Source: Lycorma delicatula (taxonomy: Eukaryota > Arthropoda > Insecta > Hemiptera > Fulgoridae). From it: a DNA stretch of 64,000 nt. Location: NCBI RefSeq assembly GCF_047948215.1, contig NC_134456.1, positions 78,172,515 to 78,236,514 on the forward strand. Direction: 5' to 3'. Both the position numbers and the translations under genes were made by a program. How positions within the stretch are numbered: position 1 is the first letter of the stretch; each line of letters starts with the position of its first letter. The notes below the pieces were generated by a model. That model saw only the letters and a list, made by a program, of their open reading frames with translations, was not told the origin of the DNA and did not search any database. Shown piece after piece: positions 37,790 to 49,138 of this stretch.

Positions 37790-38460
37790 ATTAAATTCTC
37801 TTCAAGGTTTTTTAAAAAATTTATATGTTTATTACCCATTTAAAAAAGTTAGTGTACGTCAAACATAAAAAACAACACCAATTTATTGGTTTTCACCCCA
37901 GAGTTTTAAAAAAAAACTACTGCAGAGAAGGTTTCTGGACCTATTTTATTCGATTTTCAAGGTAAAATTTATAATAAATCGCTAATTGTTCCGCTCAATT
38001 AACGTCCTAAAAATTTCAGAATGATTTCATTTCACCGGAGTAGCTGAAATCCGAACGAAATCTTTCACTGGCTTAACTCGCAAACAAAGCAATTTAAGAC
38101 ATAAGTTTTTATGAAATTTTTCCATTATTTTCACGAGTGGAGTAGGTTAAACACAATGGATAACGTGTGTATGTATGTCCTTACGTAATATGTGTTTATT
38201 TTTCACGTAAAACATAAACACGTATTACGTACACGTACAAACGTATTACGTATATACTTAATTGCATACGTATTAAGTACTGTGCACGTGCATACGTACT
38301 GTGTATATATGTATGTACTTTCGTTTGTTTAACTGATGTTTTAATGCTATGTTTACTGGTACGTTTTTTAATGCTGGAAAAACCTAAAACCCATATTTTT
38401 AACAAGAACGGACGAACGGATTTCAGACCTAATACTTTGGATCAGTAACACTGTATCCAT
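37790..38460 (+). repeat. Interspersed repeat G, copy 2
   Basis: See copy 1 at 12045. After the shared part (to about 38150) this copy carries a run of near-repeats of 'acgta..acgtatt' (38180-38320), then 'gaacggacgaacggattt'. The sequence up to about 39075, ending 'gatcacccggtatatata', may belong to the same element, since that end has the form of a transposon terminus. Confidence 0.5.
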
Positions 38461-39098
38461 ATACAACCTAAAAAAAGCACATGTTTAATTATAATTTTAA
38501 TACCGGTGAACCAATTTTTATCTTACTTGTGCCAATTACTTGTCATTCAAAGGGCCTTCCAATGAGGTGTCAGAAGCTACATCGTCTCATTTAAAAAAAA
38601 TAAGTTTTCTACCTTTGAAAATTTAGAAAACATTTAAGGGCCAAATTTTGTGTTGGTAATTTAAAAAATAATTTTCACAGTTTTAATCCACAGATTATGA
38701 TTATTATAAATGTATTAAGAAGCAATATCGCGTAATTTTATACTTATTTTTGTTGGACTGAAATTTAAAAAAAACACTACCCCGAATGGTTTTTCGTACT
38801 TATCAAGCGAAGGAGTGGGCGTATTTTAATTTTCTTTTCACCAAAATTCATTATTTTTTTCGGGTTTTTAATTAATATAATTAAATGGCAACATTGGCGT
38901 TTAAGATTTTTGAGTTGGGGTAGGTTTAGTGGACAAGATGGGTTTTACCCCTATGAAAATAATTTTCAAAAGGTTCTCCCGAGAATGGTATACATGCCTG
39001 CTAACAAAAATACGATGGGACTGATGGCTGTTGAATAATAAATATGGTAACTTTTCAAATGATCACCCGGTATATATAACATTTATCTCCAACTAGGA
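38461..39098. other. Probable continuation of a non-coding repeat
   Basis: No coding motif is visible. The block has mid-GC patches ('ccttccaatgaggtgtcag', 'gagttggggtaggtttagtg') and ends with 'cacccggtatatata' before the next repeat. No partner was identified in the window. Confidence 0.35.
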
Positions 39099-39099
39099 G

Positions 39100-39850
39100 A
39101 CTCGGCAATGCTTCGCTATTGCTAGATTTGAGTGTATATATATATATAGATTAAATGAACACAATTGAACGTTTGATAAAACATTAACAAAATGAACATT
39201 ACGGAATTTCACCAACTTTAACTTTTCCTTTTCCCCTTTCTCTCTTTCTTTTCCCCTTTTCCTTTTTTCCTTTTTTCCCCTTTTCCTTATCCCCTTTTTC
39301 ATTTTCACCATTTTCATTTTTGTCACATTCCCTTTCCTCTTCCCCCATTTTCCACTTTCATTTTTTCTCTTTTCCTCCCCTTCCCGTTCACCACCATTTC
39401 TCTTCTCCTAATTTCCATTCCACCCTCATCTTTTCCGCTTTTCTCTCTCTTATTTTTGTTTCCCCTTTACATCTTCTTTTCCCGTTTTTCCTTATCCCTG
39501 TTTTCCCCCTTTTTCCATTTTCCTCTTTTCCAATTTTTCCCTTTCTCCCTTCTCTCCCGCACGTAAATCGGTCACGTAGTTTTCTAGTCTATAGCGAACA
39601 CAGATATCGGAAATACTGAAATGGAATCGTAAAATATTTAATGTAGCGTGTGTTGCTTTTACGTCCAATAGATAGCGCTGTTTTTAAAAAAAAGCATGTT
39701 TTTTCTTGCCACAGGTGGGACATCTTAGGTATATAAATAGTAGGTATATGAAATCACGCAAGTATTCTAATGCATTGTATTAAAATTTCAAATCAATCGG
39801 TGAAGAACTTTCGCAGATTTAAGATTTTGAACAAAGGTACATTTCAATTT
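39100..39850. repeat. Repeat H: LINE 3'-like ends around a pyrimidine tract
   Basis: It starts with 'ggcaatgcttcgctattgct' and a TA tract, runs through a 340-bp C/T-rich tract (39222-39562), and ends with 'caaatcaatcggtgaagaac' and 'agattttgaacaaa'. The latter resembles the 3' UTR end of arthropod RTE-type elements ('aaatcggtccagtagtttttgag' type). The frames of 77-99 codons on both strands here are low-complexity (Lys/Glu or Phe/Ser/Pro) and are artefacts of the tract. Confidence 0.45.
39222..39562. repeat. Polypyrimidine (C/T) tract, ~340 bp
   Basis: Nearly all plus-strand bases are C or T with scattered 'att' and 'cac' interruptions. The repetition is of ttttcc/tttccc type without a fixed unit. 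Long one-strand pyrimidine runs can form triplex (H-) DNA. Confidence 0.9.
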
Positions 39851-39988
39851 TTATTTATATAAAGTATTTTTAAATTATTTAACCAGTTTTTGAAGAAGAA
39901 TTTTTTACTTGTTTTTTGTAGTCATACTATAGTAGAAAATAAATCTATTTAATTAAATAGATTTAATCTATTTAAGGTTAAATCTATT

Positions 39989-40125
39989 TAACCTCGGAGA
40001 CCACCGTTAGGTATTGCTTCAGAGGATGAGATGAATGATTTGTAGCATGTGTGAAAATGCCATGTCTGTGATTGGAACCCGGGATCCCCGGATGAAAGGC
40101 CGAGACGCTACCATTCTAATTAACT
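39989..40125 (-). mobile_element. tRNA-derived SINE family E, copy 2
   Basis: The reverse complement begins in the tRNA-like head 'gaatggtagcgtctcggcct', holds a damaged B box ('gggttccaatcac'), then 'catggcattttcacacatgc', 'tcatctcatcctctgaagc' and 'ggtggtctccgagg', and ends at an A-rich side ('ttaaatag'). Confidence 0.85.
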
Positions 40126-41444
40126 CTCATTGTAAATTCTTTACATTATGTTTGAAATAAAAACGAAATCAAATGTTAATTAAAAATTAAACTTTAAATA
40201 AGCAATAATAAATAGTTTTATATTTGTATACATACACAAAATATGTAAAAACAGCCACAAGATAGAGGAAAATCCAGAAAGCAGGAAAAATTAAACTAGT
40301 ATAAAATTATAACAAAAGCAATACAGAGATGCAGTCTACGAAAAAGAAAATCTATCGACTAATAGTGAATGATGCGTGGGAAGAAACAAAACTAGTCGAC
40401 CAAAATAAAATAATTTGTATAAATTAATTTTTATTTAATAAATGCGGCTAAACCACGCTTAGGTCACGTAAATCTTATTGTGGCTTGATATCAAGTTCTT
40501 TAGAGGTTGATTAAAGGTCATGGGTGGGATTTTTCATGTGCTATTAAATAATTATATACTCGTATTCCCACGCATAAACTTCGAGTTCATGTTCTTAATT
40601 AATCACAAATAAGTCCAAAAAAAAAACTAACAATAAACAAATTTAAAAAATTATTAATTTTTTTGAATATTACCTATTTCAAATTTTATTATTTTAAACT
40701 AAAAAATGGATTTCATAAATTCCAAATTTATTTAGCTCATGTTTACCATTAAAATAAACGGATTCAACACTTTAAGTTATAAGATTGTAGTATTAATTTT
40801 TCGTTTTTAAGTGATATTCAAGGGCATATTTTTTTTCCATAAAATAAATTTACGTGTTATGATTTTTCATCGTTAATTTTCTTTTTTTTTATTATTCTTA
40901 AACTTTGTTAAGATGTAAAATAATTAAGCAAAATAAGTTAAAAATTAAACTAACATTAAAAAGATAATAATTTATGTGCTGGTAACGCTACATTTATTTT
41001 TGTTTGTGTAAGTGGCAAAACTGTTAAATAAAGAAAAGAAACAGAACTTATTAAAGTGAGAAATACAGTGAACAAGAAATTAGACTCTAAAATAAATACA
41101 TATCGTACTTAATACGAAACTTTATTGCAACGTCAAAGTACAAATTAATAGAGCTTCCTTGTAGTATTTACTTTGCTAGAAACTTGCAACGTATTCATTG
41201 TCTTATGTCTTCATTTTCTTAACTGAAGTACTTAATATCCATAATTACAGGTAGGTTAAATGCATTAATGCATAATAAAATATGTAAATGGAAGTTTAAT
41301 TGCAATTCATCATTACTTACCTTTTTATTTAAATACTAAAAATTATTAATGTTTACTTTAACCTTATGCTAAAAAGAAGTAAAATTAAGGAGTCATATCT
41401 TTGTAAATATACTTTGATAAAAACGTTTTTATATAATTATTATA
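40126..41444. other. AT-rich stretch without recognisable feature
   Basis: No gene or repeat partner was recognised. Confidence 0.5.
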
Positions 41445-41600
41445 CCGGCTGATTCAGAAATGACTTCATAATTTTAAAAACATATAAAAATTATTGATAT
41501 AACTTTCAGATTTGGTTGACGTCACACTTCGTAGCAAAAGGCATCAAAAATTTTGACCCACATAGTTCATTAATGTAGTGTAACGTTTTATTTTGTCTAA
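41445..41600 (-). mobile_element. Solo TIR remnant of the 5.2-kb mariner family
   Basis: The segment 'ggctgattcagaaatgact ... ttattgatataactttcaga' then 'tttggttgacgtcacact' parallels the left TIR and sub-terminal region of the element at 5188 ('ggtgattcaaaaaggacat', 'attgaaataacttacaga', 'tttggttgaggtctcat'). No transposase or right end follows. Strand is assigned by analogy with that element. Confidence 0.65.
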
Positions 41601-41819
41601 AATAAACTATTTTTTATATTGGCAAGTTCTTCGTTGGTAGAGTAATATATTTTCCTCTAATTAATAAGTAGAAGGTAATTTAAAAAAAACATATAATAAT
41701 TAATCTATACAAGCCAAAGATATCCCACAGTTTGCGGGTTAATTGTAATACATTAAATTTCTTCTTGTGTTTTTTTAATAAAAATCTTTAAATATAAATA
41801 TTTTTAATTGAAACCTTCT

Positions 41820-42045
41820 TTCTTTTCCTGTTTAGCCTCCGGGAATTACCGTTCAGGTATTACTTCAGTGGATGAATGAGGATGATATGTATGGATGTAA
41901 ATGAAGTGTAGTCTTGTATCGTCTCAGTTCAACCATTTCTGAGATGTGCGGTTAATTGAAACCCAACAACCAAAGAACACCGGTATCCACGATCTAGTAT
42001 TCAAATCCGTATAAAAATAACTGTCTTTACTAGGACTTGAACTTT
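41820..42045 (-). mobile_element. SINE family F, head-truncated
   Basis: Minus-strand body from 'caagtcctagtaaagacag' through 'ggataccggtgttctttgg', 'ccgcacatctcagaaatgg' and 'ccggaggctaaacagg' to an A/G-rich tail ('aaaagaaagaaggtt'). The tRNA-like A-box part is missing, consistent with 5' truncation. Confidence 0.85.
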
Positions 42046-42091
42046 TAATTGAAATCTACATATTTTTACACCACATTTAACATTTTAACTT

Positions 42092-42141
42092 AAAGTTTAT
42101 TATTTAGAATCAAGCCTGCTTGATTCTAAATAATAAACTTT
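42092..42141. repeat. Perfect 24-bp-arm palindrome, 2-nt centre
   Basis: The left arm 42092-42115 and right arm 42118-42141 are exact reverse complements around 'ct'. Just after it, 'aaacttttagacgtc' occurs twice (42135-42149 and 42163-42177). Confidence 0.95.
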
Positions 42142-42177
42142 TAGACGTCAACGAATAATTAAACTTTTAGACGTCTA

Positions 42178-43954
42178 TTAACATTAAAAAAATATATTCT
42201 AAACATATTAATGTTTGATAAAATCTGTTTGAATTGATTGTTCTATTCTCAATTGTATTTATGGTATAATAAATATAATATATTTTAAAATTATTATTTT
42301 CAGAGAAAAATATTATTTTTATCCGTTTACAAAAATTACTTTTTGAAGACGTAGTCGTTTGCCTGTTTTTGAACAACTTTTATTCTTCCGGACATTGTTT
42401 CAGTGAAGGCTTAGCCATGTTTTACTATGAAAAATGAACTTATATAAAGTATAAAATAGAATTTATTTCGTTAAAAGTAGTAAAATAATTTTAAAATCCT
42501 TCCTAATTTTAAAATGTTAAAGTCACCATTAAACTAAGTTGATATAAGTTTTTGTATATAAATTTTCCATGAGTTTAATATTTCTTAAAGCGTAAACTAT
42601 TACTGTATTGTATTCTTAACCCCTGAGCTAAATTATGCATGTTTATTGTCCACTCGTAAGAGATGTAATTATGTAATTCACAATAATTCGTGGATATATA
42701 CAAACTAAGTAAAAACAAATTGTGTAAAATGGTAACCTGAAATCTCGTTTGAGTATATAGTTACGCAATAGTCTGCATGTAATATTTAGGTATGTGTACA
42801 AATTAGTAATTTAAAATATCCAATTATCTTTTAAAATGACTGTGAAAATTTTATTGTAATTCGTTCACCTAAAAAATTATTTTTCCTTTGAATGACCGAC
42901 GAATTAACTAACATCAAATGTATTACACTACAAATTTGATGAAAAAAATGACTAGTGTTAGTTGTATACTCTTTTTTAATTTAACTAATTGTTTTTTATA
43001 TAATGTCTAATGAATAATGCAAAACATGTGTCTTAAATTAAGCAATTTTGTTTAGAATTACCCAAAATGGTAGGTATTTTCCAAATGTTCAACATAGAGT
43101 TAAAAATAAATTGTACGATGAACCTGCAAATAATTGTTCCGTTAAGTAACAAACTAATGAGTTAACTAATAGAATAGCTTGTTTTAAAGACTGATATAAA
43201 AACAGCTTAAATAAAGGTAGAGGCTTTTAAATATTTATAAAATATAAATAAATTTTATTATAACTTATTAATATTAATAAACGTATTATTTATAAATTTA
43301 TTTATATTAATTCCAATTTTTAAAAATTCATATACTTTTTTTTAAGAAACAAAAGGTAACAAAATTTTTAATAATTTTTTAAATAAATTTACACTTAATA
43401 TAAAATTATTTGTGAAAATAAGTATTAGATTTAACTACAAATATTTGATTAAAATTTCATAAGCTTGCTATCAACTGTTACTGAGAAATTCAGCTTCAAG
43501 ATTTTGTTGAAAATAGTGATCGTGCCTAACATGTTAAAGTGGTGGCTTTTGCATCAGGTTTAGGATGGCTTACCTGTGTTTTTTCTTATTTCTCTTTCGT
43601 CAGGAAAACGTAATTGCAACCTACAATCTTCTCAATTCCTGATTGCCAATAAATCGTAAATGAAAGTAGCTTCATATATATATATATAAAACACACATTT
43701 TTTGTTTATGTTTATTAATGTAATTGTAAATAATGATAGTTTCTTTTTCCAACTTTACATAGAATATGAAATTATATATATATGAAATAATTTCTGCAGA
43801 AATTAATTTAAAACGAATCCATTCGTTAAAGTATTATCCAGTAATATTTTATCATGCACTATTTTTATGTAACAGTAAAATCTGTTTCTATAGCTATCGA
43901 AAATTAATTTAAATGAATATAATAATAATTCGTATTATAATTTTTTCATAGTGT
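42178..43954. other. AT-rich stretch without recognisable feature
   Basis: No gene or repeat partner was recognised. A short TA tract lies at 43673-43688. Confidence 0.5.
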
Positions 43955-44265
43955 GTATGTTGCAATCTGTTCAATTGGTGAACAATAAGCAACCCCCTCC
44001 CAACAACAAATCAATGAGATGAGGATGTGTATGAAATGTAAATGAGGTGTATTTTTGTACAGAATCAGGCCGACCATTCTTGAGATGTGTGGTTAATTGA
44101 ATTCCAACCTCCAAAGTACACCGCTATCCATTATCTAGTATCAAATCCGTACAAAACAACAAAGTTTTACTAGAATTTGAATCTCAGAACCTTTGAAAAT
44201 CAGTTTTTAAAGAATTGATTTGCGAGACGAGTTAATAACTAGACCATCGCAATGTGCTGGAATAA
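43955..44265 (-). mobile_element. SINE family F, 'gcaacccc' 3'-end subfamily
   Basis: Same 3' end as the copy at 25495 ('ggttgcttattgttcacc' on the minus strand), same body ('acacatctcaagaatggtcg', 'gatttgatactagataatgg'), and a tRNA-like head remnant 'ggtctagttattaactcgtc'. Diverged but nearly full length. Confidence 0.8.
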
Positions 44266-44482
44266 TAATATGTATATAATACGTATAATAGCTGTAACAA
44301 TAGATACCTATTTTATAATACTTCTCGTATTATATTATAATAATACTATTATTAAAATAAAAGTTTAAAAAAAAATTTACCCCACTTTTCAATTTAATAA
44401 TATTTTCTTTAAAATATTTTTTTTACTTTGGCACAACTGCCACCAAACCACACTTACACATTTACTTTTTTTTCCAGTAACT
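44266..44482. other. Spacer
   Basis: AT-rich; nothing was recognised. Confidence 0.4.
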
Positions 44483-45172
44483 TCTTTATTTTTACTTCGT
44501 TGTATGAAATAAAGGAAGTATTGTAATCGCGAAAAATTTCCATTTTCAGATTTCATCGGAAATATCATCTTGACTATTTTCGGCATGACGTCTCTACGTA
44601 CGTATGTATGTATCTCGCATAACTCAAAAATGATTAGTCGTAGAATGTTGAAATTTTGGATTTAGGACTGTTGTAACGTCTAGTTGTACACATTCCCTAT
44701 TGATTGCAATCGACTTGACCAAAAACATACAAAAAAAGCCCCAAATCCCCCAAAAATTGGATTTTTAACTTTTCCTTAACTGGAGAAATAAGCCTTCGTT
44801 GAGAGCTTTTCAATGATATCATAAGTGGTACTTATTTTCATTGGTGCCAGGGTTGTAGCCAAATAACATTTTAATTAATGAAATATTTTGATCTAACAAG
44901 GGGAAGGAACATCGGTTTGAATTCGACTTCATTTCGTTTTTTGTAACTTTTTTCCTTAATTTAATTATATTGATTTATTAATTATTAACCTCCGATTGTA
45001 AAAAAATTACAATAAATAATAACAATAAAAAAAAATATATGAAAATAAATCATAAGATATTAGTGAAATAAAATTTTATGTACTTTTCATTAAAAAAAAA
45101 AAATGTGTAATTTAATTTAATAGGCGCACAAGGAAGTCATGGATTGTCCACATCAGATTTTTTATTTACGTT
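44483..45172 (+). repeat. Interspersed repeat B, copy 2
   Basis: Best-preserved direct-orientation copy (~690 bp), from 'tttacttcgttgtatgaaat' to 'gtccacatcagatttttt'. It contains 'ggaagtattgtaatcgcg' near its start, a motif shared with the start of repeat A ('gggaaagtattgtaatcgc'), so A and B are related at both ends. Non-coding. Confidence 0.85.
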
Positions 45173-46020
45173 TAATATCTAGGCATAATGGGGTTTTCAT
45201 CAGAACGGTACTTTTATATCAGTAATTAAGGTAGTTAACCTTAATTATTTTAGACATTCTACTGTTTTACTATTTTAAATTACGTTTTCAATTAAATTTT
45301 ACTAAAAGAAGTTCAGATAAAGCAGAAAGCTCTGATTAAGGTCTAAACGTGTTTAAAAATTAAAAGGAGTACGTGGGAAAATTAAATAAAATAATTATTT
45401 TTTACTGCTAGGATACAGTTTACTGAATAATTATTGCTTTTAAAGAATTATTATTGTATAATCTGGTCTAATTTGACTTAAGGCTGTAGTATATAAAAAG
45501 TATGTGTACGTTGTACAAAAGCATATATTGTAAGTAATAAATACTTCTTAAATATAATTTGTAAAAAGTATATATTGTAAGTACTTTGCAGTTACAATTG
45601 CTTTCTCTGAAAATAATTATGTTCATAATAAATTCAGTCCATTAGAATCGTAAAATGATGGAAGCCACTTTGCGGAAGTGAAAAGAAAGTTGCAAAATGA
45701 TGAAAGTAATAATATTATCGGCTATTGTCAGACTTGGAATATTAGTAAAACGAACAATTTAGTATGTTTTCAATGAAAGTAATTAGAAATCCCTTCACTT
45801 TTCACTTTCCAGGAATGGACTGCTTGTTATTCTTATTCTTAGGATAGATAATCCATTTTGACTGATGTCTTTAGGTAATTATTTTTTTTAAATATTTGGT
45901 TTTAGAGGAAACTGAAGTTCATTGTTTTAAAAATGTTGTAATAACATAACAAGTAATGAAATAATATAATTTAATAATTATTCTTTTTTTAATCGTTTAT
46001 TTAATATTAATTGTGTTTAC
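45173..46020. other. AT-rich stretch without recognisable feature
   Basis: Short tandem similarity 'gtatatattgtaagta' occurs at about 45523 and 45568. No gene is visible. Confidence 0.45.
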
Positions 46021-47135
46021 ATTTTTTTTTTGTTTTTTAATTGTTTGGCCTACATTGGACCACTTTAGTCAATTTTTATAGGAGGGGTTTTTCAGTTTCC
46101 TGTTAGCCCAGTACTTCTGGGCTAACTAAATTAGCTAAATTATTTCGATCTTAACTTTCTTTCTTGGTCAGAGATCATCATTCCTATTTTTTGTCTGTTG
46201 ATTTTCATTTGTAGTGTAGTTTGTTTGTCTTTCAGTTTCTTAATTTTGTCTTGTTTGTTCTTCAAATCTTCCACTGTAATTTCGAGTTCCTTCATGACTT
46301 CTTTGATTTTTGTAATCCATTTTATTGGTTTGGTTTTGCTATTCCATCATTTTTCTATTATTTTCCAGATGATTCTTTTTTCTGGTGTTCTGATTAGGTG
46401 TCCCAAGAATGAGATCCGTTTCTTTTTGATTATGCTGGTTATTGGATCTATTTCTTTATAGACTTTCATTTGAAGCAAGCCTCCAGTGTCCATTCTTTTG
46501 ATATTTTTTGTTTATATACGTTCTGACTAATCTTCTTTCTATCTTAGGATCTTGTCTATTGCTACAGTATTGTTTTGAAGATTATCTCACTCGCATATGT
46601 AATTTCTGGTTGTGTGGCTGTTTTATAGTGATGCTATTGAGAGACATTTTTTGTTGTAGGTGTTCTTGGTAAGATGCTGCTCCCTAGTCAGTTTGTTTAT
46701 TCTGTTATGACAAGCTGGTTTTTCGTTGAGGTTGTATATTATAATTTGTCCAATATACTTGAATTTATCTAAAATTTTGATCTCTTGGGCGTTTACTGAA
46801 GTTTTATTTGCTGGTGAGGGCCTCCCCTCCCTGTTAACATTATTTCTGTCTTTTCAAAAGATACTTTGAGGCCGATTCGTTATGCTAACATCTCTTGTAG
46901 TGATATTATTTGTTGGTTAGTTTCCAGTTTGTTGTTTGTCAGAAGGGCCAGATCGTCTGCCAATCCTAGGCAGTTTAAATTTATGTTGTTTCTACGTCTT
47001 CCGATTTTTATATTCTTCGGGTTGACTTTGTACCACTTTCTCGTTATATATTCCAAAACACAGTTGAAAATCAGTGGAAAAAGGCCATCAATCCAATGGA
47101 AAATCATTTTCCATCAAGTGGAAAATGTCTCAATC
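46021..47135 (-). mobile_element. LINE 3' portion: reverse transcriptase to poly(A)
   Basis: Minus-strand fragment from the RT palm to the end of the element. The poly(A) is seen as a T-run at 46021-46038, and a 9-bp perfect stem hairpin (gttagccca/tgggctaac, 46102-46126) lies just inside the 3' end, where LINE reverse transcriptases often bind their RNA. It is truncated at the 5' side near 47135, after which short 'ccaatggaaaat' repetitions occur. Confidence 0.8.
46140..47110 (-). pseudogene. LINE ORF2 relic: RT palm with LADD, and C-terminal tail
   Basis: The frame at 46880-47107 reads PLIFNCVLEYITRKW, then INLNCLGLADDLALL. That is RT motif A/B-end to motif C, where the usual F/YADD box is LADD (at about 46951-46962), both catalytic Asp kept. 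Lower coordinates continue in order with FKYIGQI, then RNYICE-like and SER, then MDTGG, ISFLGHLIRTPEKRIIWKIIE, WITKIKEV and a Lys-rich tail. Stops (for example at about 46855 and 46605) and frame changes show that it is inactive. The tail resembles the element at 50.8 kb, so both may be the same clade (RTE-like). Confidence 0.85.
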
Positions 47136-47488
47136 CAGTTTTTCTGATAAATGGTTCAGAGAATTTCTCCCTAAACTTGACATGTATTTAATTATTAAAA
47201 AAACCTATTTATAAAAGTAAATCATTAAAAAATAATTTATCAGTTGATCACTTCATAACGATAAAGCAATGTTCTAATATCGAGACAAACAGGACTGGCT
47301 TTGCCTTTGTAATAGTCGTAGACGAAATTAGAATTCATTTGATGATTGTATACTCAAGCTCATATACATGGTTATTTTAATTAATTTTGTATTATAGATG
47401 ATTCTTATTTTATTCGTTAATAATAATCGTTTTATTGTGTTAGTTTTTATTAGACAACAGTACTGTCATACGCGTTTATAAATTACTA
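47136..47488. other. AT-rich spacer
   Basis: Nothing was recognised. Confidence 0.4.
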
Positions 47489-47489
47489 G

Positions 47490-47695
47490 TCGGTCTCTGC
47501 TCCCTGAACTCCCGGGGGAAACCAGGGTTCCCTAGGGCCTCCAGGGTCACGGTTCCGAAGCCAGGGCTGCAGAGCTCGCTTCGCTCGCCAATCTTGTCTT
47601 GTCACCCCCCCTGGACTCATGCATTGTTCGTAACCCACATGATTGTGGGAACAATACTGATAAATAATAATTAAGATATTCAGGTTTTATGAAAA
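47490..47695 (+). repeat. Interspersed repeat D, copy 2, left part
   Basis: GC-rich block with 'gcagagctcgcttcgctcgcc', then 'catgattgtgggaacaatac' and 'aagatattcagg', equivalent to 29300-29472. Interrupted at about 47676; it resumes at 48851. Confidence 0.75.
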
Positions 47696-47886
47696 CCTGA
47701 AAAAGAAATTAAATTACAAAAGACTGAATTTTTGTAGTAATAGGTTAGATGACTGTTGTGAAACAACCTATAGAATTTTGTTTTCTATAATTAGTCTTAT
47801 CTAAAAATACTGAAAATGAATCTAGTTGTTAATTTATTAAATATTATTAAATATTCTCAAGAAATAAATAAGTTAAAATATACCTC

Positions 47887-48540
47887 GTTGGTAACGTGAC
47901 ATAAAACAACAATCAGAGCGCATGACGTCATGTCTTGCTAAATGTCAGATTGTTGTTTACGGCGGTCTATGAGGTTTGTTGATTTTCTGCTCTTGCGAAA
48001 AAAAAACAACATTTTTTCGCGGGTTATACGATTTTCTGTAATAGCACGACTACTACTACAAGTCTTTGCAATGTATATTTCTTAGATTATGCTTATAATT
48101 TTATTTATTTATTTTTTACTTCAATATAGCGTTTCAGTGACCTCATCTAAGAACTACCTAATTATTGGTCGACGGGCTATTAAGTGGGCATATAACGGAA
48201 TTTGACCGTATTGTTTTTGAGGTTAGTTGTCAGAAGAAAATCGTATCTCATAATAAAATATTTATAATAACGGGTAAATTTGATTTTAGGTCCTCAAGCA
48301 TCTTATGGAGATGGTGCTGTAAGCTATGTGCAGCTAAAACTTTATGGCAAAATTTATACAATCAAGAGGTACTAGACACTGCTTGCAAAACTTGGAATTG
48401 ATTTTAGACTTTGTAATTTTCAAAACACCTGAAACACTCCACGTAACATCTGAGTTTTTTTGTAAGGCGTGACGTCATACGAGAGACCATGACAGTTTGG
48501 AGCGTTTCACCAGGAAAATTTTAATTGGTTTATAAAAATG
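47887..48540. mobile_element. Putative TIR DNA transposon inserted in repeat D
   Basis: The ends are imperfect inverted repeats over about 60 bp. The left is 'gcatgacgtcatgtcttgct' with '..gtcagattgtt'. The right, inverted, is 'gtatgacgtcacgccttaca' with '..ctcagatgttac', preceded by the looser pair 'ggtaacgtgac' / 'ggtgaaacgctcc'. The interior has a 78-codon plus-strand open frame at 48165-48401 with Cys/Trp residues (ILWRWCCKLC) but no motif I can name. It is probably a non-autonomous or eroded transposon; superfamily unknown. Confidence 0.5.
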
Positions 48541-48645
48541 TAAAATACATCGTGTAAATAATATTTTATGTGTTATAATGTTTATATTTTAATAAAATAG
48601 ACCGTTGGCATAATATAAACCGGTTTCTCAAAAACAGTCAACTAG

Positions 48646-48842
48646 TTTTTTTTTTTAACCTCCGGGACCACCGTTAGGATGAAATGAATGATTTGTAGCG
48701 TGTGTGAAAATGCCATGCCTGACCGGGACCTCCAGATGAAGGGCCCGGGTTCGAATCCCGGTCAGACATGGCATTTTCACACACGCATCAAATAATTTAT
48801 CTTTTCTATTGAAGCAATACCTAACTTTGGTCCCGGAAGTTT
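48646..48842. mobile_element. Inverted-dimer (palindromic) tRNA SINE family E with TSD
   Basis: The left half (48655-48735) is a family E 3' body on the minus strand ('cctccgggaccaccgttagg', 'gtgtgaaaatgccatg'). The right half (48735-48842) is a plus-strand copy with an intact B box 'gggttcgaatcccgg', then 'catggcattttcacacac' and 'ctttggtcccgg'. The halves meet inside the tRNA-like part. The flanks carry the same 8-mer 'tcaactag' at 48638-48645 and 48843-48850, so the dimer appears to have inserted as one unit. Confidence 0.8.
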
Positions 48843-48850
48843 TCAACTAG

Positions 48851-49138
48851 CCTATTATGGTAACTAAAGTACATAGATTTTTTGACGAAGAAAACTTCAC
48901 AACCTTTTTCAGTTGCCGTGGTGATAGATAACAATGAAGTAACAGGATTTTTTTTTTTCTTTAATGAATATCTTTAGATCACAACTTGACCTCCAAGGTA
49001 GCTATGGCTTAAACCTTCCCTGAGTTAATACGAATGTATCCTACAAATTTGAAACGGATCGGTCAGTTAGTTCTCGCGTGATGCTGATACTAACAAACAA
49101 ATAGACAAACTTTCACATTTATATATATATATATATAT
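48851..49138 (+). repeat. Interspersed repeat D, copy 2, right part
   Basis: Resumes at 'ggtaactaaagtacatag', then 'gacgaagaaaac', 'aatgaagtaacaggatt' and 'atcacaacttgacctcc', equivalent to 29488-29680. It ends 'gaaacggatcggtcagttag', then 'aacaaacaaatagacaaac' and a TA tract, which is a typical LINE-type 3' end. Confidence 0.75.
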